Positions 35,966 through 48,137 of a stretch of 64,000 nucleotides of DNA are shown here, one piece after another. The stretch is from assembly GCA_949752795.1 (NCBI GenBank), contig CATKHW010000551.1, positions 930,001 to 994,000 on the forward strand, given 5' to 3'. This stretch comes from Hyperoodon ampullatus (Eukaryota; Chordata; Mammalia; Artiodactyla; Ziphiidae). Both the position numbers and the translations under genes were made by a program. How positions within the stretch are numbered: the stretch's first letter is position 1; every line of letters starts with the position of its first letter. Under the pieces are notes generated by a model, which was given only the letters and a program-made list of their open reading frames with translations, made no database searches and was not told where the DNA came from.

Positions 35966-37704
35966 TTGGGAAAACTGAAAATCAATAAGACAGAGCCACC
36001 CCGAAATTTAGGGCTGCACTGCTTACAAGGACCTCAACTTGGGTACACATTAAATATCCCAGGAAATATAAAAATGGTTCAAAAAATTGTGGTACTTATG
36101 TACGATGGAATATCCCTCAGCCATGAAATCAATGTCATAAGACCAGTAGCAGCAAAATGGGTGGCTTCAGGTACGATGATTCTAAGTGAAATAAGTCACA
36201 CAGAGAAAGAAACTTATCATAAGATATCACTTATGAAGATTCTGTAAACATGGCTACACTTGAACTGAGTTAGGAAAGAGAACAGTGTCTCACATTTAGA
36301 AAACACTCTTATGCCTGCTTAAGGGGGAAGGAGAGGTGGGGTGATGCATACAACCAGAGTTTGATATAAGCACAGGTACCGTTCCAAAAATCAACTATGG
36401 AATAGACAAGACCTACACCTTCCTCAGTGAAAGGGTCTCAAAACCCCATATTTCCTGCAGAGAAATATATCTGACTAGTAAGAATCTTAAAACCTATGTA
36501 TTGATATGTCTCCGTAAGGGAATCAAGTGTGTCTAGACTGGCATAAACATGGCAGCGAGAATCAGCTCAAACCCATTATAAAAAGGAATTTCAAAAACAA
36601 AACGAAAAAACTGCATAATTCTTTAAAATTCCTTCAGCGTCTCTGATGAAACCTGGAATGACCCTATGTACAATGACAGCTGGATGTGGCATAAGGAGGG
36701 ACACTTGACACTGAGACGATTGGTGAGATTGGGTGAGCAAATGCAGACCCTTTAAAGCACAAATGCCTGGCACCCATTCCATGGTTCCCAACTCTCCAGG
36801 TTAGAGGGAATATTACTACAGCTATAACATGTGCGGGAAACCTAGAGAACGGACACACTGTGAATACGAAAGGTTTCTAAAACTCAACGCATAGTCCCTC
36901 TCCTGGTGCTCCGGTTTGACTTTCCATCTGCTTTACTATCAACCTCCCAACTTGGAGAGAAAGCCCCTTTAACCTCTTGGTTCGCACAGGTTGCCAGTTT
37001 GGCAGAGGATGAAAGGGAAGAGGGAGAACCAATGAGAGAGTAGCTGTTAGGCATTTGGACGGGCACATATCACTGTAATTTCCCGGCAGGAAGAAGAATT
37101 AACCAAAGTCTCAGCCACCCACCGGGAACCAGTATAGGTCCTGAACCAAAATTTTGGACTTGCGGTCAGCTCACCAAAAACGAGTTGAAAAATGGAGCTC
37201 AGGGGCACAGCCATTCACAAACTGGCCGAGTAATAAAGGACAACTATCGTCCAAAAATCTGTTGAGGGAAGGCAACGAGGCGGACTTGAAAGCGAGGCAG
37301 AATAGCAGGAAACAGATTTCAAGAGGTACGTTGGAATCGCCTTTAAAGCACAGGAAGAGGGGCACAACTTCGACAATGATGCACTTGGCCAAAAAGGGCG
37401 TATGCGTTTTCTCCTGAATATATTCAGGAGAAAACGCATACGCCCTTTTTGGCCAAGCAAGCAAGCGGGCAATGCAAATCTGCACTACAAAGAAGTATCA
37501 CTTCCCACCGGTCAAAAGGGACATCCACAAAATGTGTAAGAACAAGAAAGGCAAGACAGGCCCTGGAGAACAGGGAGCCTTGTTATGCTGATGGGCGGGA
37601 TGTAAATTGCCAACTGCCTCTCTGGAGGAGTGCATTCTGTTCCCTAAAACAAGTAAAGAACAGAGCTACAGAGCCAAGGGCACTACCAGTCTAGGGAATA
37701 TACC
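35966..37704 (+). repeat. Macrosatellite unit 16 (1739 bp), start of the homogeneous core
   Basis: The first ~228 bases belong to the second seven-unit block; the rest is core-type but with private changes (AAAGGGTCTCAAAACC, CTGCATAATTC). From about the middle it is nearly identical to all units to the right. Palindrome perfect. Confidence 0.95.
37384..37457. repeat. Perfect 74-bp palindrome, canonical core copy
   Basis: Two 37-base arms with no spacer; axis between GAATA and TATTC, outer ends CTTGGCC and GGCCAAG. Pairing stops immediately outside. It joins the unassigned half of the unit to the L1-derived half. Such a spacer-free inverted repeat could form a cruciform or hairpin. The same perfect copy lies in units 16 to 31. 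Confidence 0.98.
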
Positions 37705-38348
37705 TTGGGAAAACTGAAAATCAATAAGACAGAGCCACCCCAAAATTTAGGGCTGCACTGCATACAAGGACCTCAACTTGGATACACCTTAAGTATCCCA
37801 GAAAAATAAACATGGTTCAAAAAATTGTGGTACTTACGTACGATGGAATATCCCTCAGCCATGAAATCAATGTCATAAGACCAGTAGCAGCAAAATGGGT
37901 GGATTCAGGTACGATGATTCTAAGTGAAATAAGTCACACAGAAAAAGAAACTTATCATAAGATATCACTTATGAAGATCCTGTAAACATGGCTACACTTG
38001 AACTGAGTTAGGAAAGAGAACAGTGTCTCACATTTAGAAAACACTCTTATACCTGCTTAAGGGGGAAGGAGAGGTGGGGTGATGCATAAAACCAGAGTTT
38101 GATATAAGCACAGGTACCATTCCAAAAACCAACTATGGAATAGACAAGACCTACACCGTCCTCAGCGAAAGGGACTCAAAACCCCATATTTCCCGCAGAG
38201 GAAAATATCTGACTAGTAAGAATCTTAAAACCTATGTATTGATATGTCTCCATAAGGGAATCAAGTGTGTCTAGACTGGCATAAACATGGCAGCGAGAAT
38301 CAGCTCAAACCCACTATAAAAAGGAATTTCAAAAACAAAACAAAAAAA
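37471..38348 (+). mobile_element. L1 3' end fragment, canonical core copy (~878 bp)
   Basis: Starts at AATGCAAATCTGCACTAC, 14 bases after the palindrome, and ends in CAAAAACAAAACAAAAAAA. Reading ORF2 in frame gives MQICTTKKYHFPPV (L1: MQI.TT..YH..PV), later GALLC-stop-WAGCKL (L1: G.LLHCWW.CKL), then the DGISLSHEINV and ILSEISHTEK segments and a stop near 37985. The 3' UTR follows, with a GGGGGAAGGAGAGGTGGGG stretch. Orientation is +. The whole is a fossil amplified as satellite, not a mobile copy. Confidence 0.87.
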
Positions 38349-39442
38349 CTGGGAAATTCTTTACAATTCCTTCAGGGTCTCTGATGAAGGCTGGAATGAC
38401 CCTATCTACAACGACAGCTGGATGTGGCATAAGGAGGGACACTTGGGACTGAGACGATTGGTGAGATTGGGTGAGCAAATGCAGACCCTTTAAAGCAATA
38501 ATGCATGGCACCCATTCCATGGGTCCGAACTCTCCAGGTTGAAGGGAATATTACTACAGCTATAACATGTGCGGGAAACCTAGAGAACGGACACACTGTG
38601 AATACGAAAGGTTTCTAAAACTCAACGCATAGTCCCTCTCCTGGTGCTCCGGTTTGACTTTCCGTCTGCTTTACTATCAACCTCCCAACTTGGAGAGACA
38701 GCCCCTTTAACCTCTTGGTTCGCACAGGTTGCCAGTTTGGCAGAGGATGAAAGGGAAGAGGGAGAACCAATGAGAGAGTAGCTGTTAGGCATTTGGACGG
38801 GCACATATCACTGTAATTTCCCGGCAGGAAGAAGAATTAACCAAATTCTCAGCCACCCACCGGGAACCAGTATAGGTCCTGAACCAAAATTTTGGACTTG
38901 CGGTCAGCTCACCAAAAACGAGTTGAAAAATGGAGCTCAGGGGCACAGCCATTCACAAACTGGCCGAGTAATAAAGGACAACTATCGTCCAAAAATCTGT
39001 TGAGGGAAGGCAACGAGGCGGACTTGAAAGCGAGGCAGAATAGCAGGAAACAGATTTCAAGAGGTACGTTGGAATCGCCTTTAAAGCACAGGAAGAGGGG
39101 CACAACTTCGACAATGATGCACTTGGCCAAAAAGGGCGTATGCGTTTTCTCCTGAATATATTCAGGAGAAAACGCATACGCCCTTTTTGGCCAAGCAAGC
39201 AAGCGGGCAATGCAAATCTGCACTACAAAGAAGTATCACTTCCCACCGGTCAAAAGGGACATCCACAAAATGTGTAAGAACAAGAAAGGCAAGACAGGCC
39301 CTGGAGAACAGGGAGCCTTGTTATGCTGATGGGCGGGATGTAAATTGCCAACTGCCTCTCTGGAGGAGTGCATTCTGTTCCCTAAAACAAGTAAAGAACA
39401 GAGCTACAGAGCCAAGGGCACTACCAGTCTAGGGAATATACC
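37705..39442 (+). repeat. Macrosatellite unit 17 (1738 bp)
   Basis: Lacks one base near 37805 (GAAAAATAAACATGG for GAAAATATAAACATGG), which shifts the ORF2 relic frame. Palindrome 39122-39195, perfect. Confidence 0.97.
38349..39121. other. Unassigned half of the satellite unit, canonical copy
   Basis: About 770 bases between the L1 A-rich tail and the palindrome. I see no long ORF with family resemblance, no SINE, no LTR ends, and no internal tandem repeat. A short patch GAGTTGAAAAATGGAGCTCAGGGG to its right end vaguely resembles a more upstream part of L1 ORF2, so part of it may be older L1 sequence. It recurs in every unit. Confidence 0.6.
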
Positions 39443-41181
39443 TTGGGAAAACTGAAAATCAATAAGACAGAGCCACCCCAAAATTTAGGGCTGCACTGCA
39501 TACAAGGGCCTCAACTTGGATACACCTTAAGTATCCCAGAAAATATAAACATGGTTCAAAAAATTGTGGTACTTACGTACGATGGAATATCCCTCAGCCA
39601 TGAAATCAATGTCATAAGACCAGTAGCAGCAAAATGGGTGGATTCAGGTACGATGATTCTAAGTGAAATAAGTCACACAGAAAAAGAAACTTATCATAAG
39701 ATATCACTTATGAAGATCCTGTAAACATGGCTACACTTGAACTGAGTTAGGAAAGAGAACAGTGTCTCACATTTAGAAAACACTCTTATACCTGCTTAAG
39801 GGGGAAGGAGAGGTGGGGTGATGCATAAAACCAGAGTTTGATATAAGCACAGGTACCGTTCCAAAAACCAACTATGGAATAGACAAGGCCTACACCGTCC
39901 TCAGCGAAAGGGACTCAAAACCCCATATTTCCCGCAGAGGAAAATATCTGACTAGTAAGAATCTTAAAACCTATGTATTGATATGTCTCCGTAAGGGAAT
40001 CAAGTGTGTCTAGACTGGCATAAACATGGCAGCGAGAATCAGCTCAAACCCACTATAAAAAGGAATTTCAAAAACAAAACAAAAAAACTGGGAAATTCTT
40101 TACAATTCCTTCAGGGTCTCTGATGAAGGCTGGAATGACCCTATCTACAACGACAGCTGGATGTGGCATAAGGAGGGACACTTGGGACTGAGACGATTGG
40201 TGAGATTGGGTGAGCAAATGCAGACCCTTTAAAGCAATAATGCATGGCACCCATTCCATGGGTCCGAACTCTCCAGGTTGAAGGGAATATTACTACAGCT
40301 ATAACAAGTGCGGGAAACCTAGAGAACGGACACACTGTGAATACGAAAGGTTTCTAAAAATCAACGCATAGTCCCTCCCCTGGTGCTCCGGTTTGACTTT
40401 CCGTCTGCTTTACTATCAACCTCCCAACTTGGAGAGACAGCCCCTTTAACCTCTTGGTTCGCACAGGTTGCCAATTTGGCAGAGGATGAAAGGGAAGAGG
40501 GAGAACCAATGAGAGAGTAGCTGTTAGGCATTTGGACGGGCACATATCACTGTAATTTCCCGGCAGGAAGAAGAATTAACCAAATTCTCAGCCACCCACC
40601 GGGAACCAGTATAGGTCCTGAACCAAAATTTTGGACTTGCGGTCAGCTCACCAAAAACGAGTTGAAAAATGGAGCTCAGGGGCACAGCCATTCACAAACT
40701 GGCCGAGTAATAAAGGACAACTATCGTCCAAAAATCTGTTGAGGGAAGGCAACGAGGCGGACTTGAAAGCGAGGCAGAATAGCAGGAAACAGATTTCAAG
40801 AGGTACGTTGGAATCGCCTTTAAAGCACAGGAAGAGGGGCACAACTTCGACAATGATGCACTTGGCCAAAAAGGGCGTATGCGTTTTCTCCTGAATATAT
40901 TCAGGAGAAAACGCATACGCCCTTTTTGGCCAAGCAAGCAAGCGGGCAATGCATATCTGCACTACAAAGAAGTATCACTTCCCACCGGTCAAAAGGGACA
41001 TCCACAAAATGTGTAAGAACAAGAAAGGCAAGACAGGCCCTGGAGAACAGGGAGCCTTGTTATGCTGATGGGCGGGATGTAAATTGCCAACTGCCTCTCT
41101 GGAGGAGTGCATTCTCTTCCCTAAAACAAGTAAAGAACAGAGCTACAGAGCCAAGGGCACTACCAGCCTAGGGAATATACC
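39443..41181 (+). repeat. Macrosatellite unit 18 (1739 bp)
   Basis: Core unit with a private GCATATCTGC (GCAAATCTGC elsewhere) and CATTCTCTTCCC. Shares AACAAGTGCGGG with many core units. Palindrome 40861-40934, perfect. Confidence 0.97.
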
Positions 41182-42920
41182 TTGGGAAAACTGAAAATCA
41201 ATAAGACAGAGCCACCCCAAAATTTAGGGCTGCACTGCATACAAGGACCTCAACTTGGATACACCTTAAGTATCCCAGAAAATATAAACATGGTTCAAAA
41301 AATTGTGGTACTTACGTACGATGGAATATCCCTCAGCCATGAAATCAATGTCATAAGACCAGTAGCAGCAAAATGGGTGGATTCAGGTACGATGATTCTA
41401 AGTGAAATAAGTCACACAGAAAAAGAAACTTATCATAAGATATCACTTATGAAGATCCTGTAAACATGGCTACACTTGAACTGAGTTAGGAAAGAGAACA
41501 GTGTCTCACATTTAGAAAACACTCTTATACCTGCTTAAGGGGGAAGGAGAGGTGGGGTGATGCATAAAACCAGAGTTTGATATAAGCAGAGGTACCGTTC
41601 CAAAAACCAACTATGGAATAGACAAGACCTACACCGTCCTCAGCGAAAGGGACTCAAAACCCCATATTTCCCGCAGAGGAAAATATCTGACTAGTAAGAA
41701 TCTTAAAACCTATGTATTGATATGTCTCCATAAGGGAATCAAGTGTGTCTAGACTGGCATAAACATGGCAGCGAGAATCAGCTCAAACCCACTATAAAAA
41801 GGAATTTCAAAAACAAAACAAAAAAACTGGGAAATTCTTTACAATTCCTTCAGGGTCTCTGATGAAGGCTGGAATGACCCTATCTACAACGACAGCTGGA
41901 TGTGGCATAAGGAGGGACACTTGGGACTGAGACGATTGGTGAGATTGGGTGAGCAAACGCAGACCCTTTAAAGCAAAAATGCATGGCACCCATTCCATGG
42001 GTCCGAACTCTCCAGGTTGAAGGGAATATTACTACAGCTATAACAAGTGCGGGAAACCTAGAGAACGGACACACTGTGAATACGAAAGGTTTCTAAAAAT
42101 CAACGCATAGTCCCTCCCCTGGTGCTCCGGTTTGACTTTCCGTCTGCTTTACTATCAACCTCCCAACTTGGAGAGACAGCCCCTTTAACCTCTTGGTTCG
42201 CACAGGTTGTCAATTTGGCAGAGGATGAAAGGGAAGAGGGAGAACCAATGAGAGAGTAGCTGTTAGGCATTTGGACGGGCACATATCACTGTAATTTCCC
42301 GGCAGGAAGAAGAATTAACCAAATTCTCAGGCACCCACCGGGAACCAGTATAGGTCCTGAACCAAAATTTTGGACTTGCGGTCAGCTCACCAAAAACGAG
42401 TTGAAAAATGGAGCTCAGGGGCACAGCAATTCACAAACTGGCCGAGTAATAAAGGACAACTATCGTCCAAAAATCTGTTGAGGGAAGGCAACGAGGCGGA
42501 CTTGAAAGCGAGGCAGAATAGCAGGAAACAGATTTCAAGAGGTACGTTGGAATCGCCTTTAAAGCACAGGAAGAGGGGCACAACTTCGACAATGATGCAC
42601 TTGGCCAAAAAGGGCGTATGCGTTTTCTCCTGAATATATTCAGGAGAAAACGCATACGCCCTTTTTGGCCAAGCAAGCAAGCGGGCAATGCAAATCTGCA
42701 CTACAAAGAAGTATCACTTCCCACCGGTCAAAAGGGACATCCACAAAATGTGTAAGAACAAGAAAGGCAAGACAGGCCCTGGAGAACAGGGAGCCTTGTT
42801 ATGCTGATGGGCGGGATGTAAATTGACAACTGCCTCTCTGGAGGTGTGCATTCTGTTCCCTAAAACAAGTAAAGAACAGAGCTACAGAGACAAGGGCACT
42901 ACCAGTCTAGGGAATAAACC
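41182..42920 (+). repeat. Macrosatellite unit 19 (1739 bp)
   Basis: Core unit; private changes include GAGCAAACGCAGACC and GTTGTCAATTTGG, and GGAATAAACCTT at its end. Palindrome 42600-42673, perfect. Confidence 0.97.
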
Positions 42921-44659
42921 TTGGGAAAACTGAAAATCAATAAGACAGAGCCACCCCAAAATTTACGGCTGCACTGCATACAAGGGCCTCAACTTGGATA
43001 CACTTTAAGTATCCCAGAAAATATAAACATGGTTCAAAAAATTGTGGTACTTACGTACGATGGAATATCCCTCAGCCATGAGATCAATGTCATAAGACCA
43101 GTAGCAGCAAAATGGGTGGATTCAGGTACGATGATTCTAAGTGAAATAAGTCACACAGAAAAAGAAACTTATCATAAGATATCACTTATGAAGATCCTGT
43201 AAACATGGCTACACTTGAACTGAGTTAGGAAAGAGGACAGTGTCTCACATTTAGAAAACAATCTTATACCTGCTTAAGGGGGAAGGAGAGGTGGCGTGAT
43301 GAATAAAACCAGAGTTTGATAAAAGCACAGGTACCGTTCCAAAAACCAACTATGGAATAGACAAGACCTACACCGTCCTCAGCGAAAGGGACTCAAAACC
43401 CCATATTTCCCGCAGAGGAAAATATCTGACTAGTAAGAATCTTAAAACCTATGTATTGATATGTCTCCATAAGGGAATCAAGTGTGTCTAGACTGGCATA
43501 AACATGGCAGCGAGAATCAGCTCAAACCCACTATAAAAAGGAATTTCAAAAACAAAACAAAAAAACTTGGAAATTCTTTACAATTCCTTCAGGGTCTCTG
43601 ATGAAGGCTGGAATGACCCTATCTACAACGACAGCTGGATGTGGCATAAGGAGGGACACTTGGGACTGAGACGATTGGTGAGATTGGGTGAGCAAATGCA
43701 GACCCTTTAAAGCAATAATGCATGGCACCCATTCCATGGGTCCGAACTCTCCAGGTTGAAGGGAATATTACTACAGCTATAACATGTGCGGGAAACCTAG
43801 AGAACGGACACACTGTGAATACGAAAGGTTTCTAAAACTCAACGCATAGTCCCTCCCATGGTGCTCTGGTTTGACTTTCCGTCTGCTTTACTATCAACCT
43901 CCCAACTTGGAGAGACAGCCCCTTTAACCTCTTGGTTCGCACAGGTTGCCAATTTGGCAGTGGATGAAAGGGAAGAGGGAGAACCAATGAGAGAGTAGCT
44001 GTTAGGCATTTGGACGGGCACATATCACTGTAATTTCCCGGCAGGAAGAAGAATTAACCAAATTCTCAGCCACCCACCGGGAACCAGTATAGGTCCTGAA
44101 GCAAAATTTTGGACTTGCGGTCAGCTCACCAAAAACGAGTTGAAAAATGGAGCTCAGGGGCACAGCAATTCACAAACTGGCCGAGTAATAAAGGACAACT
44201 ATCGTCCAAAAATCTGTTGAGGGAAGGCAACGAGGCGGACTTGAAAGCGAGGCAGAATAGCAGGAAACAGATTTCAAGAGGTACGTTGGAATCGCCTTTA
44301 AAGCACAGGAAGAGGGGCACAACTTCGACAATGATGCACTTGGCCAAAAAGGGCGTATGCGTTTTCTCCTGAATATATTCAGGAGAAAACGCATACGCCC
44401 TTTTTGGCCAAGCAAGCAAGCGGGCAATGCAAATCTGCACTACAAAGAAGTATCACTTCCCACCGGTCAAAAGGGACATCCACAAAATGTGTAAGAACAA
44501 GAAAGGCAAGACAGGCCCTGTAGAACAGGGAGCCTTGTTATGCTGATGGGCGGGATGTAAATTGACAACTGCCTCTCTGGAGGAGTGCATTCTGTTCCCT
44601 AAAACAAGTAAAGAACAGAGCTACAGAGCCAAGGGCACTACAAGTCTAGGGAATATACC
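42921..44659 (+). repeat. Macrosatellite unit 20 (1739 bp)
   Basis: Core unit with the most private changes in its early part (GAAAACAATCTTATACC, GGTGGCGTGATGAATAAAAC). Palindrome 44339-44412, perfect. Confidence 0.97.
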
Positions 44660-46398
44660 TTGGGAAAACTGAAAATCAATAAGACAGAGCCACCCCAAAA
44701 TTTACGGCTGCACTGCATACAAGGACCTCAACTTGGATACACCTTAAGTATCCCAGAAAATATAAACATGGTTCAAAAAATTGTGGTACTTACGTACGAT
44801 GGAATATCCCTCAGCCATGAAATCAATGTCATAAGACCAGTAGCAGCAAAATGGGTGGATTCAGGTACGATGATTCTAAGTGAAATAAGTCACACAGAAA
44901 AAGAAACTTATCATAAGATATCACTTATGAAGATCCTGTAAACATGGCTACACTTGAACTGAGTTAGGAAAGAGAACAGAGTCTCACATTTAGAAAACAC
45001 TCTTATACCTGCTTAAGGGGGAAGGAGAGGTGGGGTGATGCATAAAACCAGAGTTTGATATAAGCACAGGTACCGTTCCAAAAACCAACTATGGAATAGA
45101 CAAGACCTACACCGTCCTCAGCGAAAGGGACTCAAAAGCCCATATTTCCCGCAGAGGAAAATATCTGACTAGTAAGAATCTTAAAACCTATGTATTGATA
45201 TGTCTCCGTAAGGGAATCAAGTGTGTCTAGACAGGCATAAACATGGCAGCGAGAATCAGCTCAAACCCACTATAAAAAGGAATTTCAAAAACAAAAGAAA
45301 AAAACTGGGAAATTCTTTACAATTCCTTCAGGGTCTCTGATGAAAGCTGGAATGACCCTATCTACAACGACAGCTGGATGTGGCATAAGGAGGGACACTT
45401 GGGACTGAGACGATTGGTGAGATTGGGTGAGCAAATGCAGACCCTTTAAAGCAATAATGCATGGCACCCATTCCATGGGTCCGAACTCTCCAGGTTGAAG
45501 GGAATATTACTACAGCTATAACATGTGCGGGAAACCTAGAGAACGGACACACTGTGAATACGAAAGGTTTCTAAAACTCAACGCATAGTCCCTCCCCTGG
45601 TGCTCCGGTTTGACTTTCCGTCTGCTTTACTATCAACCTCCCAACTTGGAGAGACAGCCCCTTTAACCTCTTGGTTCGCACAGGTTGCCAATTTGGCAGT
45701 GGATGAAAGGGAAGAGGGAGAACCAATGAGAGAGTAGCTGTTAGGCATTTGGACGGGCACATATCACTGTAATTTCCCGGCAGGAAGAAGAATTAACCAA
45801 ATTCTCAGCCACCCACCGGGAACCAGTATAGGTCCTGAAGCAAAATTTTGGACTTGCGGTCAGCTCACCAAAAACGAGTTGAAAAATGGAGCTCAGGGGC
45901 ACAGCAATTCACAAACTGGCCGAGTAATAAAGGACAACTATCGTCCAAAAATCTGTTGAGGGAAGGCAACGAGGCGGACTTGAAAGCGAGGCAGAATAGC
46001 AGGAAACAGATTTCAAGAGGTACGTTGGAATCGCCTTTAAAGCACAGGAAGAGGGGCACAACTTCGACAATGATGCACTTGGCCAAAAAGGGCGTATGCG
46101 TTTTCTCCTGAATATATTCAGGAGAAAACGCATACGCCCTTTTTGGCCAAGCAAGCAAGCGGGCAATGCAAATCTGCACTACAAAGAAGTATCACTTCCC
46201 ACCGGTCAAAAGGGACATCCACAAAATGTGTAAGAACAAGAAAGGCAAGACAGGCCCTGGAGAACAGGGAGCCTTGTTATGCTGATGGGCGGGATGTAAA
46301 TTGACAACTGCCTCTCTGGAGGAGTGCATTCTGTTCCCTAAAACAAGTAAAGAACAGAGCTACAGAGCCAAGGGCACTACCAGTCTAGGGAATATACC
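44660..46398 (+). repeat. Macrosatellite unit 21 (1739 bp)
   Basis: Core unit. From about 44970 on it matches unit 24, marking the left side of the three-unit duplication. Private: CAAAAGAAAAAAACTGGG and TAGACAGGCATAAAC. Palindrome 46078-46151, perfect. Confidence 0.97.
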
Positions 46399-48137
46399 TT
46401 GGGAAAACTGAAAATCAATAAGACAGAGCCACCCCAAAATTTAGGGCTGCACTGCATACAAGGGCCTCAACTTGGATACACCTTAAGTATCCCAGAAAAT
46501 ATAAACATGGTTCAAAAAATTGTGGTACTTACGTACGATGGAATATCCCTCAGCCATGAAATCAATGTCATAAGACCAGTAGCAGCAAAATGGGTGGATT
46601 CAGGTACGATGATTCTAAGTGAAATAAGTCACACAGAAAAAGAAACTTATCATAAGATATCACTTATGAAGATCCTGTAAACATGGCTACACTTGAACTG
46701 AGTTAGGAAAGAGGACAGTGTCTCACATTTAGAAAACACTCTTATACCTGCTTAAGGGGGAAGGAGAGGTGGGGTGATGCATAAAACCAGAGTTTGATAT
46801 AAGCACAGGTACCGTTCCAAAAACCAACTATGGAATAGACAAGACCTACACCGTCCTCAGCGAAAGGGACTCAAAAGCCCATATTTCCCGCAGAGGAAAA
46901 TATCTGACTAGTAAGAATCTTAAAACCTATGTATTGATATGTCTCCGTAAGGGAATCAAGTGTGTCTAGACTGGCATAAACATGGCAGCGAGAATCAGCT
47001 CAAACCCACTATAAAAAGGAATTTCAAAAACAAAACAAAAAAACTGGGAAATTCTTTACAATTCCTTCAGGGTCTCTGATGAAAGCTGGAATGACCCTAT
47101 CTACAACGACAGCTGGATGTGGCATAAGGAGGGACACTTGGGACTGAGACGATTGGTGAGATTGGGTGAGCAAATGCAGACCCTTTAAAGCAATAATGCA
47201 TGGCACCCATTCCATGGGTCCGAACTCTCCAGGTTGAAGGGAATATTACTACAGCTATAACAAGTGCGGGAAACCTAGAGAACGGACACACTGTGAATAC
47301 GAAAGGTTTCTAAAACTCAACGAATAGTCCCTCTCCTGGTGCTCCGGTTTGACTTTCCGTCTGCTTTACTATCAACCTCCCAACTTGGAGAGACAGCCCC
47401 TTTAACCTCTTGGTTCGCACAGGTTGCCAATTTGGCAGAGGATGAAAGGGAAGAGGGAGAACCAATGAGAGAGTAGCTGTTAGGCATTTGGACGGACACA
47501 TATCACTGTAATTTCCCGGCAGGAAGAAGAATTAACCAAATTCTCAGCCACCCACCGGGAACCAGTATAGGTCCTGAACCAAAATTTTGGTCTTGCGGTC
47601 AGCTCACCAAAAGCGAGTTGAAAAATGGAGCTCAGGGGCACAGCAATTCACAAACTGGCCGAGTAATAAAGGACAACTATCGTCCAAAAATCTGTTGAGG
47701 GAAGGCAACGAGGCGGACTTGAAAGCGAGGCAGAATAGCAGGAAACAGATTTCAAGAGGTACGTTGGAATCGCCTTTAAAGCACAGGAAGAGGGGCACAA
47801 CTTCGACAATGATGCACTTGGCCAAAAAGGGCGTATGCGTTTTCTCCTGAATATATTCAGGAGAAAACGCATACGCCCTTTTTGGCCAAGCAAGCAAGCG
47901 GGCAATGCAAATCTGCACTACAAAGAAGTATCACTTCCCACCGGTCAAAAGGGACATCCACAAAATGTGTAAGAACAAGAAAGGCAAGACAGGCCCTGGA
48001 GAACAGGGAGCCTTGTTATGCTGATGGGCGGGATGTAAATTGCCAACTGCCTCTCTGGAGGAGTGCATTCTGTTCCCTAAAACAAGTAAAGAACAGAGCT
48101 ACAGAGCCAAGGGCACTACCAGTCTAGGGAATATACC
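46399..48137 (+). repeat. Macrosatellite unit 22 (1739 bp)
   Basis: Core unit, partner of unit 25. Has AAAGAGGACAGTG, GGACGGACACATATC and TTTTGGTCTTGCGG. Palindrome 47817-47890, perfect. Confidence 0.97.

Larger units (their letters stand above)
24032..36193 (+). repeat. Higher-order repeat, seven units (12,162 bp), copy 2
   Basis: Second copy of the 12,162-bp block. Differences from copy 1 that I found lie near 26147, 27669, 30111, 31543, 33814, 35660, 35871 and 36166, all single bases. No indels were seen, since unit lengths agree pair by pair. Confidence 0.93.

Noticed and set aside
36877..37068. Short overlapping minus-strand frames (60-64 codons) in two frames per unit
   Set aside because: Mutually overlapping, length near chance for this base composition, and repeated only because the unit is repeated.
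37154..37417. Plus-strand 87-codon frame recurring in core units just before the palindrome
   Set aside because: Its persistence follows from near-identity of the units. It opens and closes with single changes in older units and matches no family I know.
37384..37457. Bacterial-style rho-independent terminator or transposon terminal inverted repeat
   Set aside because: The palindrome is a single spacer-free structure within a eukaryotic satellite. No transposase, no paired distant repeats and no target-site duplication were seen.
37171..37485. Minus-strand frames of 104 or 145 codons recurring in every unit (beginning MQICIARLLAWPKRAYAF)
   Set aside because: They run antisense to the L1 relic and through the palindrome, so the same peptide pieces appear on both strands. 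Length changes with single-base differences between units. No recognisable domain.
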